Below are positions 1-6,396 of a stretch of DNA of 10,968 nucleotides, in pieces. The notes beneath the pieces were generated by a model. The model had not been told where the DNA came from, made no database searches, and saw only the letters and a list, made by a program, of their open reading frames with translations. How positions within the stretch are numbered: position 1 is the first letter of the stretch; every line of letters starts with the position of its first letter. The stretch comes from Armatimonadota bacterium (GTDB lineage Bacteria > Armatimonadota > SYMT01). Where the stretch lies: positions 1-10,968 of the forward strand of contig JAJFMS010000035.1 of assembly GCA_020696885.1 (NCBI GenBank), given 5' to 3'. A program made the translations under genes and the position numbers.

Positions 1-3000
1 GTCGGGCCGCTCACCGCGGAGTTTACCCTTACCTGCGCCTTCCGCCGCGCCGACGACCGCGTGACCAACGTTGCAGGCTACCGTGGCAGCGCCCCGGACG
101 GCTTCGTCGCTGTGGGTGACCGCTTCGGCGAGACCGTGGGCGGGACTAGCCTCTACTTCGATGACGACTTTATCGTCGGGACGACCGGGCTTCCGCTAAT
201 TAGCCGGTTCCCCCCGGCCGCTGGACCCGGCGGCGGCGGTTTAACGTTCGTGGCCGTCGCCATCGACCCGGTCAAGGACTACGTCATCGGCCGCGCGATC
301 GATCCGGCGACCGGCCGGGACCGCCTGCGCTTTACGTACCCGGCGCCCGTTGACAATACCAGTGACGCTTACGGCATGGACGCCGGCACCCCCTGGAAGC
401 CGATGATCTTCAGCGGGGACCGCCTGGCTACCCTGCGGAACAACGGCAACGGTTACTACCGGGTCGAGACGCTGGTGGACCTTGCTTCCAACACCGGCTC
501 CCCGGTGAGCAGTCTCCCCCCGATCATTCCGGTGCGGCAGACCGGTGCTAGCTTCTTCATCCCGGCAGTGGAGCCGGATGGCAACACGCTCCAGTTCCGC
601 CTCGCCACGCCGGAGGAAGGCGATGGGGCTACCAGGCAGACCTTCCCGCCCTACCAACAGCCGCCTGGCGTCACGGTCGACCCGGTCACCGGCGAATACA
701 GCATTCCACCGGGTCTCCTCCCCGGGCTCTGGACCACGCAGGTAGTCATCGAAGAATACGACGGCACCGGCGCGCTGATCGGGAAGTCCTCGGTTGATTT
801 CCTTTTCAACGTGATCGCTAATGCCACGGGTGTGCCACCGGTGTTCAATCGCCCGCCCACTCCTGCGGACGGCAGCGTCATTACGGCCGTCGTCGGGCGG
901 GAGACGAGCTTCCTCATCCAGGCCCAGGACCCGGACGGCGATACGGTCACCCTGAACACTACCGGTGTGCCGCTGGGCGCCCGGCAGTTTGCAAGCCTGC
1001 CATCGGTCGGGAATCTTCCGGTGAGCCTGTTCTCCTGGACGCCGACCCTGAGCGACATCGGCGCCTACAGTATTTCCTATACGGCCGAGGATGGCCGCGG
1101 CGGCTTCACGCAGACCGCCATCTCGCTCCTGGTCATCGACGGTATCGATATGCAGGAGCCGGACGGCGGGGAGTTCTACTTTGTCGACGATCTGGTCACC
1201 ATCCGCTGGGACAAGGGTAGTAAGATCCGCCCCAACGGTGTGAAGATCGAGCTTTCACGGGATGGCGGCACCACCTGGGAGGCGCCTCCGATTACGCCGC
1301 AGACTCCGGACACCGGCAGTTTCTTCTGGACGGTCACCGGCCCGCTGACCAAGAATGCCAAGATCCGGGTGACTAACCTTGCGGATCCGCTGGACTTCGG
1401 CGTTAGTGAGAACGTCTTCACGATCGGCGAAGGTCGGCAGGTTCCCGGGTGCACCACTGCCGCCGCGGCGCCGATCCCGGACAACAACCCGGTCTGGACG
1501 GAGAGCCTGCTGACGTTCCCGGACGACCTGGTGATCCGCTCCGTGCAGGTGGCCGTGGACATTTCCCACCCCTACAGCGGTGATCTCGAAGTTGAACTCG
1601 AGCACCCGGACGGCACGCGCGTACTCCTCCATGACGAGACCGGTGGCCAGGATGCGGATCTGATCGAGACATTCGGGTATGGATTTACACTCACCGCGCC
1701 GCGGGAGCCGCTGACCACGCTGTACGGGCGCCGCAGCAATGGCGTCTGGAAACTCCGCGTCCGCGATCTGAACCCTGGCGACGTGGGCACGCTCAACAGG
1801 TGGTGTCTCAACCTCATCGGGCCGGACACCGGCAGGTTCACCCTGGTGCAGCCGAACGGCGGCGAGCGGTGGGCGGTGGCTACCACCCGCCGGATCACCT
1901 GGACCTCCCAGAACGTGGTGGGGCCGGACGCAAACATCCAGGTCTCCCGCGACAGCGGCGCTACCTGGACCACGATTGCCACGGTGCCGGTCGCAGCGGG
2001 TCAGTATGACTGGCTGATCACCGGCCCGGAGACCACCCACGCTCGTATCCGGGTGGTATCTACCGAGGATCCGGTGCAGGTGGACGATAGTGATGGGGAC
2101 TTCCTCATCCAGAACCCGTTCCTGAAGGTGCTCCTGCCGAATGGCGGCGAGAGCATCTCTACCGGACAGGTGTTCCAGATCCGGTGGGACGCGGCTCCGC
2201 TGGAGACGACCGAGAACGTAACGATCGAGCTCAGCAAAGACGGTGGCGCCAATTGGAGCCCCGTGGCGACCGTGCCCAACAGCGGCTCGTTCAACTGGAC
2301 CCCGACGGTCGCCAACGTGACCGACGACGGACGGATCCGCATCACGTCGGTGAGCTCGCCGGCGCGCCAGGATCAGAGCGACAGCAGCTTCACGATCCAG
2401 CAGCCGGCACTGAGCGTGCTGGAGCCCGCTGTGGGCGACGTGTGGTACACCTACACCAGGCGCACCATCCGGTGGGGCCAGGTGGGTATTACCGGTCCGG
2501 TCAACATCGAGGTCAGCCGCGACGCAGGCGTGACCTGGCAGCTAATCATCCTCAACACGGCGAACGACGGCACGGAAGACTGGGTAGTCGCTGGGCCGGC
2601 GTCGGAAACGGGGGCGGCCAAGGTCCGTGTGGTCTCGGTGGAGAACCCAAGCCTCTTCGGAAGCAGCGATAGCTTCACGATCAAGGCGATGCGCGTGACC
2701 GTTACCGCGCCCAACGGCAACGAGGTGTTCGGTATCGGCTCCACGCAGACGATCACGTGGACCTCGGACGGCGTTCCGGGCAACGTGGACATCGAAGTGA
2801 GCCGGGATGGCGGTGAGACCTTCCAGCCGATCGTGAGCAACGTCCCCAACGGGGGCTCGAGCCTCTGGGTAGTGGACGGTCCGATTACCGCTAAAGCGCT
2901 GATCCGCGTGAAGGCGAACGGCTTCCTGGCCTCGGACGAGAGTGACGCAGTCTTCTCCATCATTACGGCGAATATTGCGGTGGTCAGCCCGACGGCCGAC

Positions 3001-4128
3001 GAAGAGCTGCGCGTGGGAGATACCGCCACACTGCGGTGGGTTTCCAACGGCGTTCCGGGCCGGGTGCGGGTGGACCTGAGCCGGGACAACGGAGCCCAGT
3101 GGCAGACGCTGTTCGCCAACACCGCCAACGATGGCAGCGAGCAGTGGACGGTGACCGGTCCGGATACCAACGAGGCGCTCATCCGGGTGTCTTCGGTCGA
3201 CCTTCCGGGCCGCTCGGGCCAGAACGCGAATCCGTTCACCATCGTCACCCCGGCCATCACCGTCGGGTCGCCGAACGGTGGGCAGACGTGGTATACCGGC
3301 GAGACCCAGAACCTCCAGTGGACGGCCAAGGGCTTCGACGGAGGTGTGCGCATCGAGCTGACCCGCAACGGCGGTCAGACCTGGGAGATCCTCTTCTCCG
3401 AAACGGAGAACGATGGCATCCAGCAGTGGACCGTGAACGGTCAGAACGCGAACAACGCTCGGATCCGCGTCACCGCCCTGTCCCAGCCGTCGGTGACCGA
3501 TCAGAGCGACGGCCCGTTCAGCATCGTGGAGCCGACGATCACGGTGGGCACGCCGAACGGCGGCCAGATCTGGCTGGTCGGCACCTCGCAGACGGTGACC
3601 TGGGGCAGCGTGGGTGTAACCGGCAACGTGGACATCGAGCTTTCCCTGGATAACGGGGCGACCTGGAGCCCGCTGTTCACCGACACCCCGAACGACGGCG
3701 CACAGGCCTGGCTGGTCTCGGGTGCCGTTTCCACCAGCGCTCGGATCCGCGTGAGCTGGAATGGTCGCAGCAGTGTCTCCGACACGACAGACAGCGCGTT
3801 CACAGTCACCCAGCCCACGATCCGCGTCACTTCGCCGGTTAACCGGACGCAGTGGTACGTAGCGGCCCGCGAGACGATCACGTGGGACGGAACCGCGGTC
3901 TCCGCAGGCGGCACCGTGGACATCGAGCTCTCGCGCAACAACGGCAAGAGCTACCAGAAGATCATCCAGGACACTGCGAATGACGGCAGCGTTACCTGGC
4001 AGGTCACTGGTAAGACGGCGAGCAAGTGCAAGGTCCGGGTGATCTGGAAGCCGATCCCGTCGGTAAGCGGCACCAGCGGCGGCACCTTCGTAATCAAGCC
4101 GAAGTCCAAGAGGGCGTCGCGCGGATAG
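1..4128 (+). CDS. Large repeat-containing secreted/surface protein with P domain (5' end missing)
   Basis: The frame is open from base 1 to the TAG at 4126-4128 (1375 visible codons). The GTG at 61 lies inside a continuing open frame, so the true start and any signal peptide are upstream of the window. Visible order: an unassigned N-terminal region (1-520); two cadherin/putative-Ig-like modules (about 520-825 and 835-1140, the second with a DPDGDTV motif and a SWTPT strand); one module of about 94 residues (1144-1425); a proprotein-convertase P-like domain (1426-1830, with SHPYSGDLEVELEHPDGT and NGVWKLRVRD); then eight more such modules (1834-4125). The modules resemble the Kre9/Knh-type extracellular domain (consensus PNGGE, TITW, IELSRDGG.TW, ARIRV). 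The product ends in a short basic tail with no LPXTG, PEP-CTERM or obvious sorting domain. No catalytic domain is visible. An adhesive or cell-surface structural role is inferred. Family assignment is good, function unknown. Confidence 0.85.
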   Translation, partial: VGPLTAEFTLTCAFRRADDRVTNVAGYRGSAPDGFVAVGDRFGETVGGTSLYFDDDFIVGTTGLPLISRFPPAAGPGGGGLTFVAVAIDPVKDYVIGRAIDPATGRDRLRFTYPAPVDNTSDAYGMDAGTPWKPMIFSGDRLATLRNNGNGYYRVETLVDLASNTGSPVSSLPPIIPVRQTGASFFIPAVEPDGNTLQFRLATPEEGDGATRQTFPPYQQPPGVTVDPVTGEYSIPPGLLPGLWTTQVVIEEYDGTGALIGKSSVDFLFNVIANATGVPPVFNRPPTPADGSVITAVVGRETSFLIQAQDPDGDTVTLNTTGVPLGARQFASLPSVGNLPVSLFSWTPTLSDIGAYSISYTAEDGRGGFTQTAISLLVIDGIDMQEPDGGEFYFVDDLVTIRWDKGSKIRPNGVKIELSRDGGTTWEAPPITPQTPDTGSFFWTVTGPLTKNAKIRVTNLADPLDFGVSENVFTIGEGRQVPGCTTAAAAPIPDNNPVWTESLLTFPDDLVIRSVQVAVDISHPYSGDLEVELEHPDGTRVLLHDETGGQDADLIETFGYGFTLTAPREPLTTLYGRRSNGVWKLRVRDLNPGDVGTLNRWCLNLIGPDTGRFTLVQPNGGERWAVATTRRITWTSQNVVGPDANIQVSRDSGATWTTIATVPVAAGQYDWLITGPETTHARIRVVSTEDPVQVDDSDGDFLIQNPFLKVLLPNGGESISTGQVFQIRWDAAPLETTENVTIELSKDGGANWSPVATVPNSGSFNWTPTVANVTDDGRIRITSVSSPARQDQSDSSFTIQQPALSVLEPAVGDVWYTYTRRTIRWGQVGITGPVNIEVSRDAGVTWQLIILNTANDGTEDWVVAGPASETGAAKVRVVSVENPSLFGSSDSFTIKAMRVTVTAPNGNEVFGIGSTQTITWTSDGVPGNVDIEVSRDGGETFQPIVSNVPNGGSSLWVVDGPITAKALIRVKANGFLASDESDAVFSIITANIAVVSPTADEELRVGDTATLRWVSNGVPGRVRVDLSRDNGAQWQTLFANTANDGSEQWTVTGPDTNEALIRVSSVDLPGRSGQNANPFTIVTPAITVGSPNGGQTWYTGETQNLQWTAKGFDGGVRIELTRNGGQTWEILFSETENDGIQQWTVNGQNANNARIRVTALSQPSVTDQSDGPFSIVEPTITVGTPNGGQIWLVGTSQTVTWGSVGVTGNVDIELSLDNGATWSPLFTDTPNDGAQAWLVSGAVSTSARIRVSWNGRSSVSDTTDSAFTVTQPTIRVTSPVNRTQWYVAARETITWDGTAVSAGGTVDIELSRNNGKSYQKIIQDTANDGSVTWQVTGKTASKCKVRVIWKPIPSVSGTSGGTFVIKPKSKRASRG
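1834..4125 (+). repeat. Eight tandem coding modules of about 282 bp (Kre9/Ig-like)
   Basis: Module starts fall at about 1834, 2119, 2407, 2692, 2974, 3256, 3538 and 3820. The last five are spaced exactly 282 bp apart (94 residues). A ninth related copy lies before the P domain at 1144-1425. Each module has PNGG or a variant near the start, a T.TW strand, a LSRDGG.TW turn, an NDG..W strand and a final ARIRV...F.I strand. DNA similarity between copies is only moderate, so this is an old protein-level duplication and not a recent satellite expansion. The strict 94-residue period in the distal part suggests later within-gene duplication there. Confidence 0.85.
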
Positions 4129-4165
4129 CTGGCAGGGGCGAGGCTTGAAGGCTTCGCATCCGGTC

Positions 4166-4177
4166 GACAACTGAACA
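4166..4177 (+). other. GACAACTGAACA motif upstream of terminator hairpin
   Basis: This 12-mer matches 11 of 12 bases of the minus-strand motif GACAACTGAATA that is repeated at 5566-5730. It lies 37 bp past the stop codon of the surface-protein gene, in that gene's sense direction, and its final A is the first base of the terminator stem. It may be part of the 3' processing or termination signal. It could also be coincidence, since a 12-mer with one mismatch is only moderately improbable in a window of this size. Confidence 0.4.
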
Positions 4178-4211
4178 GGCCGCCGGTGGATTTACCACCG
4201 GCGGCCTTTTT
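4177..4211 (+). terminator. Rho-independent terminator of the surface-protein gene
   Basis: A perfect 13-bp GC-rich stem (4177-4189 pairing with 4195-4207) closes a 5-nt ATTTA loop and is followed by a run of five T (4207-4211). It lies 48 bp after the stop codon at 4128 and reads in the plus direction. There is no matching A-tract on the left side, so it should act mainly on plus-strand transcripts. Confidence 0.92.
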
Positions 4212-4320
4212 ACGTGTTGGGGACAGCACGGTGTTGGGTGTTGGGCCGGAGACACAGCGACTGGGGAATGTAGGTAGCGATTGGGGGGCAGGAACGTGTA
4301 GCCCCAACGCGCAGTGCTGC

Positions 4321-4457
4321 GTAGGGGCACTCGCCGTGGTTGCCCTCGCCAGGCCGACCTCCCGGCGCTGGCAAAGCGGTACCGGTTGGCAGCGGTACGG
4401 CTTTGGGCGCGCCCGCACCGTCGTCGTTTGTAGGGCAACCACGGCGGATGCCCCTAC
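4321..4457. repeat. Interspersed inverted-repeat element (MITE-like or REP-like)
   Basis: The outer arms 4321-4347 and 4431-4457 are inverted copies of each other, matching at 24 of 27 positions, and begin GTAGGGGCAC. An inner imperfect inverted pair lies at 4373-4384 and 4393-4404 (AAAGCGGTACCG against CGGTACGGCTTT), so the unit could fold into a long nested cruciform or RNA hairpin. No believable ORF lies inside. Terminal arms of this GTAGGGGC type are typical of repetitive palindromic elements scattered through some GC-rich bacterial genomes. That this copy is part of such a family is inferred, because only one is in the window. The rest of the intergenic stretch 4129-4538 holds the terminator and three short GTGTTGGG repeats (4214-4245), and I see nothing else in it. 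Confidence 0.7.
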
Positions 4458-4538
4458 AAAGCAACGGCCTTGAGCCACCTCTACTTCGCGGTCGCCCCGT
4501 GCATGCGGAAACTAGCAAGCCTGGTTAGCTAGCCCCGG

Positions 4539-5351
4539 TCAGGAACCGGCAGGTTCCGTGGGGGTGGGCGCATTGAGCAGCCAGCGGATGCGCACCTTCC
4601 CCGGGGTGGTGGTTTCCACTCGTGGAACTGCGGTGCGGATCCCGCGCAGCTTCAGCAGCCGTCGCTGGTCATCGCTGACCGCCTCCGGACGGTACAGCGC
4701 GGGAGGGGCTTCCGCCAGGAGCTTCCGGGCACGCTCGCGCAGCCGCGCGGAGGCGCCTTCCATCACCACCTCCTCAATGCGGACTTCGAGAATATTGAAC
4801 ACCAGGATCCCCGAGCGCGTGGCTTCCTCCAGCGGCTTCTCGGCGAGGCGGGCGACGTACCCGCGTTCCCGGTAGAGCCGCTCGATGCCGCGCACGTCAT
4901 CCTGGAGCTGCGGAAGGCAGAGGACCTGGCCCAACTGCGTGGAGATCAACTCCTGCAGCGTGCGCAGCTCCACGATCGTGTTGCCGGTGACGCGGATGTG
5001 GAATACCCGCGGCAGCTCCGCCAGCCGGTAGGTGATCATGGTGCGGCCGTTCACGGTGCGTTGCGCCGCCGCCACACTGCGGAAGAACCCCAGGGCGAGC
5101 AAGGCCTTGCGATCCTGCTCCATCCGCGTCGCCTGGAACGGATCGCCGAGCTTGAGCGAGAGAGCGTCTCGCAGCGGTTCTTCCTGCAAATTGCTGCGGC
5201 CGGTGAACTCGATGCTGGCGACCACCGGCGGGGCTTCGTCCGCGCACACTGCCGGCCGGCCGCTGAAGGAAGCCGCCAACAAGCTGAGCGCGATGCAGAG
5301 CACCCAAGGGGTCCGTCCGGGAAGGGGGTCGAAGTGTGCTCTCGAGATCAT
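4539..5351 (-). CDS. Exported protein with three POTRA domains, no beta-barrel
   Basis: A 270-residue protein from the ATG at 5351 to the TGA at 4539-4541. This start gives a signal peptide (hydrophobic stretch at residues 15-31, likely cleavage after AVCA at 36). The frame runs on to a GTG at 5468, but that adds a non-signal-like leader and lies inside a strong hairpin, so I reject it. Three POTRA-like repeats follow: about 42-113 (IEFTGRSNLQEEPL, then LGFFRSV), 114-190 (IRVTGNTIVELRTLQELI, then LYRERGYVARL) and 191-262. The protein stops there, with no Omp85 barrel. BamA/TamA-type proteins are several hundred residues longer. A periplasmic partner in outer-membrane protein assembly is inferred. 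It could also be a degraded BamA paralogue, although the frame is clean. The ribosome binding site is weak, and the gene stands alone on the minus strand, separated by over 500 bp from the carotenoid operon. Confidence 0.82.
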   Translation of the reverse strand: MISRAHFDPLPGRTPWVLCIALSLLAASFSGRPAVCADEAPPVVASIEFTGRSNLQEEPLRDALSLKLGDPFQATRMEQDRKALLALGFFRSVAAAQRTVNGRTMITYRLAELPRVFHIRVTGNTIVELRTLQELISTQLGQVLCLPQLQDDVRGIERLYRERGYVARLAEKPLEEATRSGILVFNILEVRIEEVVMEGASARLRERARKLLAEAPPALYRPEAVSDDQRRLLKLRGIRTAVPRVETTTPGKVRIRWLLNAPTPTEPAGS

Positions 5352-5450
5352 ACGGGGTGGGGAAGCTGGGGTTCGGCAACAGTCCTCAATTTCTACTCTC
5401 CCGAGGCCGGTCTCGTCAGCAGCAGTTCCGGACCTGACGCGGTAACGCTG

Positions 5451-5487
5451 CAAGAGCCCGACGACCACGCGGGTCGTCGGGCTCTTG
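5451..5487. other. Perfect 16-bp-stem hairpin, terminator-like without T-tract
   Basis: Bases 5451-5466 (CAAGAGCCCGACGACC) pair perfectly with 5472-5487 around a 5-nt loop. The stem has the shape of an intrinsic terminator, but neither side is followed by a run of T. It lies 100 bp upstream of the POTRA gene and downstream of the repeat cluster, where it could separate the carotenoid operon from the POTRA gene. It may be a decayed or Rho-assisted terminator, an mRNA-stabilising hairpin or a protein-binding palindrome. Confidence 0.6.
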
Positions 5488-5521
5488 AGTTGCTGTCCGC
5501 CGGGCCGGGAAGCTCTTGCCT

Positions 5522-5730
5522 CCCCACACCGGGGGTCGCTTTATAGTAGGACCCATATCGGGTCGTTTTCACTTGTCCAGGTTATTCAGTTGTCACTCCA
5601 GCCGGAGCGTCTCGCCGTTATTCAGTTCCCCCTCGCCACGAGGGCTTCGAGCCGATATTCAGTTGTCTCCCAGAGGGCACTACCGGTATTCAGTTGTCAC
5701 CATCCGGAGATGGGCAGCTATTCAGTTGTG
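5522..5730 (-). repeat. Cluster of six GACAACTGAATA motifs interleaved with hairpins
   Basis: On the minus strand the 12-mer GACAACTGAATA is exact at 5583-5594, 5656-5667 and 5687-5698. It is 11/12 at 5719-5730 and 10/12 at 5619-5630 and 5566-5577. The five better copies are spaced 36, 37, 31 and 32 bp. Reading the minus strand, four copies sit directly after a small hairpin: CCATC/GATGG (5700-5713), CCC/GGG (5669-5677), CCCTCG/CGAGGG (5630-5644) and CTCC/GGAG (5596-5607). The gap is 1 nt in three cases, while the 10/12 copy abuts its stem. Stem sequences differ but the layout is kept. Two further hairpins (5551-5563 and 5522-5535) lie at the distal end. The cluster is 3' of the exported thioredoxin-fold gene, on its sense strand. 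Function unknown: candidates are a structured 3' RNA, a small RNA, an operator array or a repetitive element. Confidence 0.7.
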
Positions 5731-5877
5731 GTGTGTTCCCGACTTCCTAACTCTTGTTTTGTTCCCTGCGGCCTTTGCCTTAACCGCTTACACGACACTT
5801 ATACCCGGCGCCGGGAAGGTCAAACACGCTGCGGAAAAAGTTCTGCGCCTTCAGGACTTGAGATGCAGAGGCTGCCG

Positions 5878-6396
5878 TCACTGCAGCAAGCCGCTGATCA
5901 TGGTGCGAACCCGCGCGAGGGACTCCGGCTGCAGCGAGCCGCTCTCCCGAGCGGCGATTCGTCCAGCGGAGTCCAGGACGAACACGTGGACCACCTTTCG
6001 ATCCTTGATCTCCAGCGCCTTGGAGAGCGCGTTGGCGGCGTAGACGGTCATGATGTGGGAGCGGGCGAGCTTGGGCGTCCCCTTGACCATCTGTCCGTCG
6101 ATGTAGCCGCGCATCAACGAGAGGTTGCCGGGCATGGCCGCGATCTCGTAGTAGTCGGCTCGCGTCTCGTCCGGGAATAGTTTCTTGAACTCGACGGCCC
6201 ACTGCTCCATCGACCGCGCGTGCGCCCGCTCGAATCCCACGACAATCAGCCAGGGTTTGCCCCGGAAGCGGTCGGTGGCTACCTTCTGCCCGGTGAGGTC
6301 CTTTCCGTTAAACCGCGGGAAAACAGCCTCCGCTCCGGTGGCGGCCATCGCCGCGAGGCAGAGCAGGAGCAGCGCCAATAGGCCTCGATACTTCAT
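5878..6396 (-). CDS. Exported cysteine-less thioredoxin-fold protein (ATP10-like)
   Basis: A 172-residue protein starting at the ATG at 6396. The start is supported by a signal peptide (MKYRGLLALLLLCLAAMAATGAEA, residues 1-24, cleaved after AEA), by GGGGAGA upstream, and by the ATGA overlap with the glycosyltransferase stop. The mature part begins FPRFNGKDLTGQKV, followed by an FRGKPWLIVVGFE strand (44-56) and SMEQW (62-66). A late VVHVFVLDSAGRI strand (135-147) resembles the ending of thioredoxin/AhpC-fold proteins. The spacing recalls the ATP10 family of ATP-synthase assembly factors and their bacterial relatives. No cysteine is left in the mature protein, so the CXXC chemistry of true thioredoxins is absent. 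It is the last gene of the carotenoid operon. A binding or chaperone role in the periplasm is inferred, and any link to carotenoid synthesis is unproven. The fold call is moderate and the exact family uncertain. Confidence 0.75.
   Translation of the reverse strand: MKYRGLLALLLLCLAAMAATGAEAVFPRFNGKDLTGQKVATDRFRGKPWLIVVGFERAHARSMEQWAVEFKKLFPDETRADYYEIAAMPGNLSLMRGYIDGQMVKGTPKLARSHIMTVYAANALSKALEIKDRKVVHVFVLDSAGRIAARESGSLQPESLARVRTMISGLLQ

Larger units (their letters stand above)
5352..5877. other. Non-coding interval between the POTRA gene and the carotenoid operon
   Basis: No convincing gene lies in these 526 bases. Open frames crossing it are extensions or shadows of flanking genes. Besides the hairpin at 5451-5487 and the motif cluster at 5522-5730, it holds a 12-bp palindrome CCCGGCGCCGGG at 5804-5815, about 60 bp past the end of the thioredoxin-fold gene and with no T-tract. 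AT-rich patches occur near 5541-5550 and 5750-5800. The promoter of the POTRA gene should lie in 5360-5450, but I see no clear -35/-10 pair. Local GC content is lower than in the flanking coding DNA. Confidence 0.6.

Noticed and set aside
61..63. GTG at 61 as the start of the surface protein
   Set aside because: The frame is open to the left edge with protein-like sequence, and no ribosome binding site or signal peptide follows the GTG.
2542..4170. Long antisense open frame (542 codons) opposite the surface-protein gene
   Set aside because: It is antisense to clear repeat modules, contains no recognisable domain, and is explained by high GC and the repeated coding sequence.
4214..4286. GTGTTGGG repeats and G-runs as a G-quadruplex
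   Set aside because: The four G-runs are separated by long or uneven loops, so a stable quadruplex is unlikely.
4542..4557. GGAACC/GGTTCC hairpin at the end of the POTRA gene as its terminator
   Set aside because: It lies inside the last codons, has a short 6-bp stem and no T-tract.
5352..5468. Upstream extension of the POTRA protein to the GTG at 5468
   Set aside because: It adds 39 residues before a good signal peptide, and the GTG lies within the 5451-5487 hairpin.
5516..5547. Plus-strand promoter TTGCCT with TATAGT, possibly reading into the motif cluster
   Set aside because: The hexamers are 20 bp apart, outside the usual 16-18 bp, and TTGCCT is a poor -35. Not supported without transcript data.
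5583..5730. CRISPR-like array
   Set aside because: The repeats are only 12 bp and imperfect, spacing varies from 31 to 37 bp, the spacers contain hairpins next to the motif, and no cas gene is near.
5582..5730. DnaA-box or iteron-type replication origin
   Set aside because: TTATTCAGT matches the DnaA box TTATCCACA at only 6 of 9 positions and not in every copy. There is no AT-rich unwinding region and no replication gene nearby.
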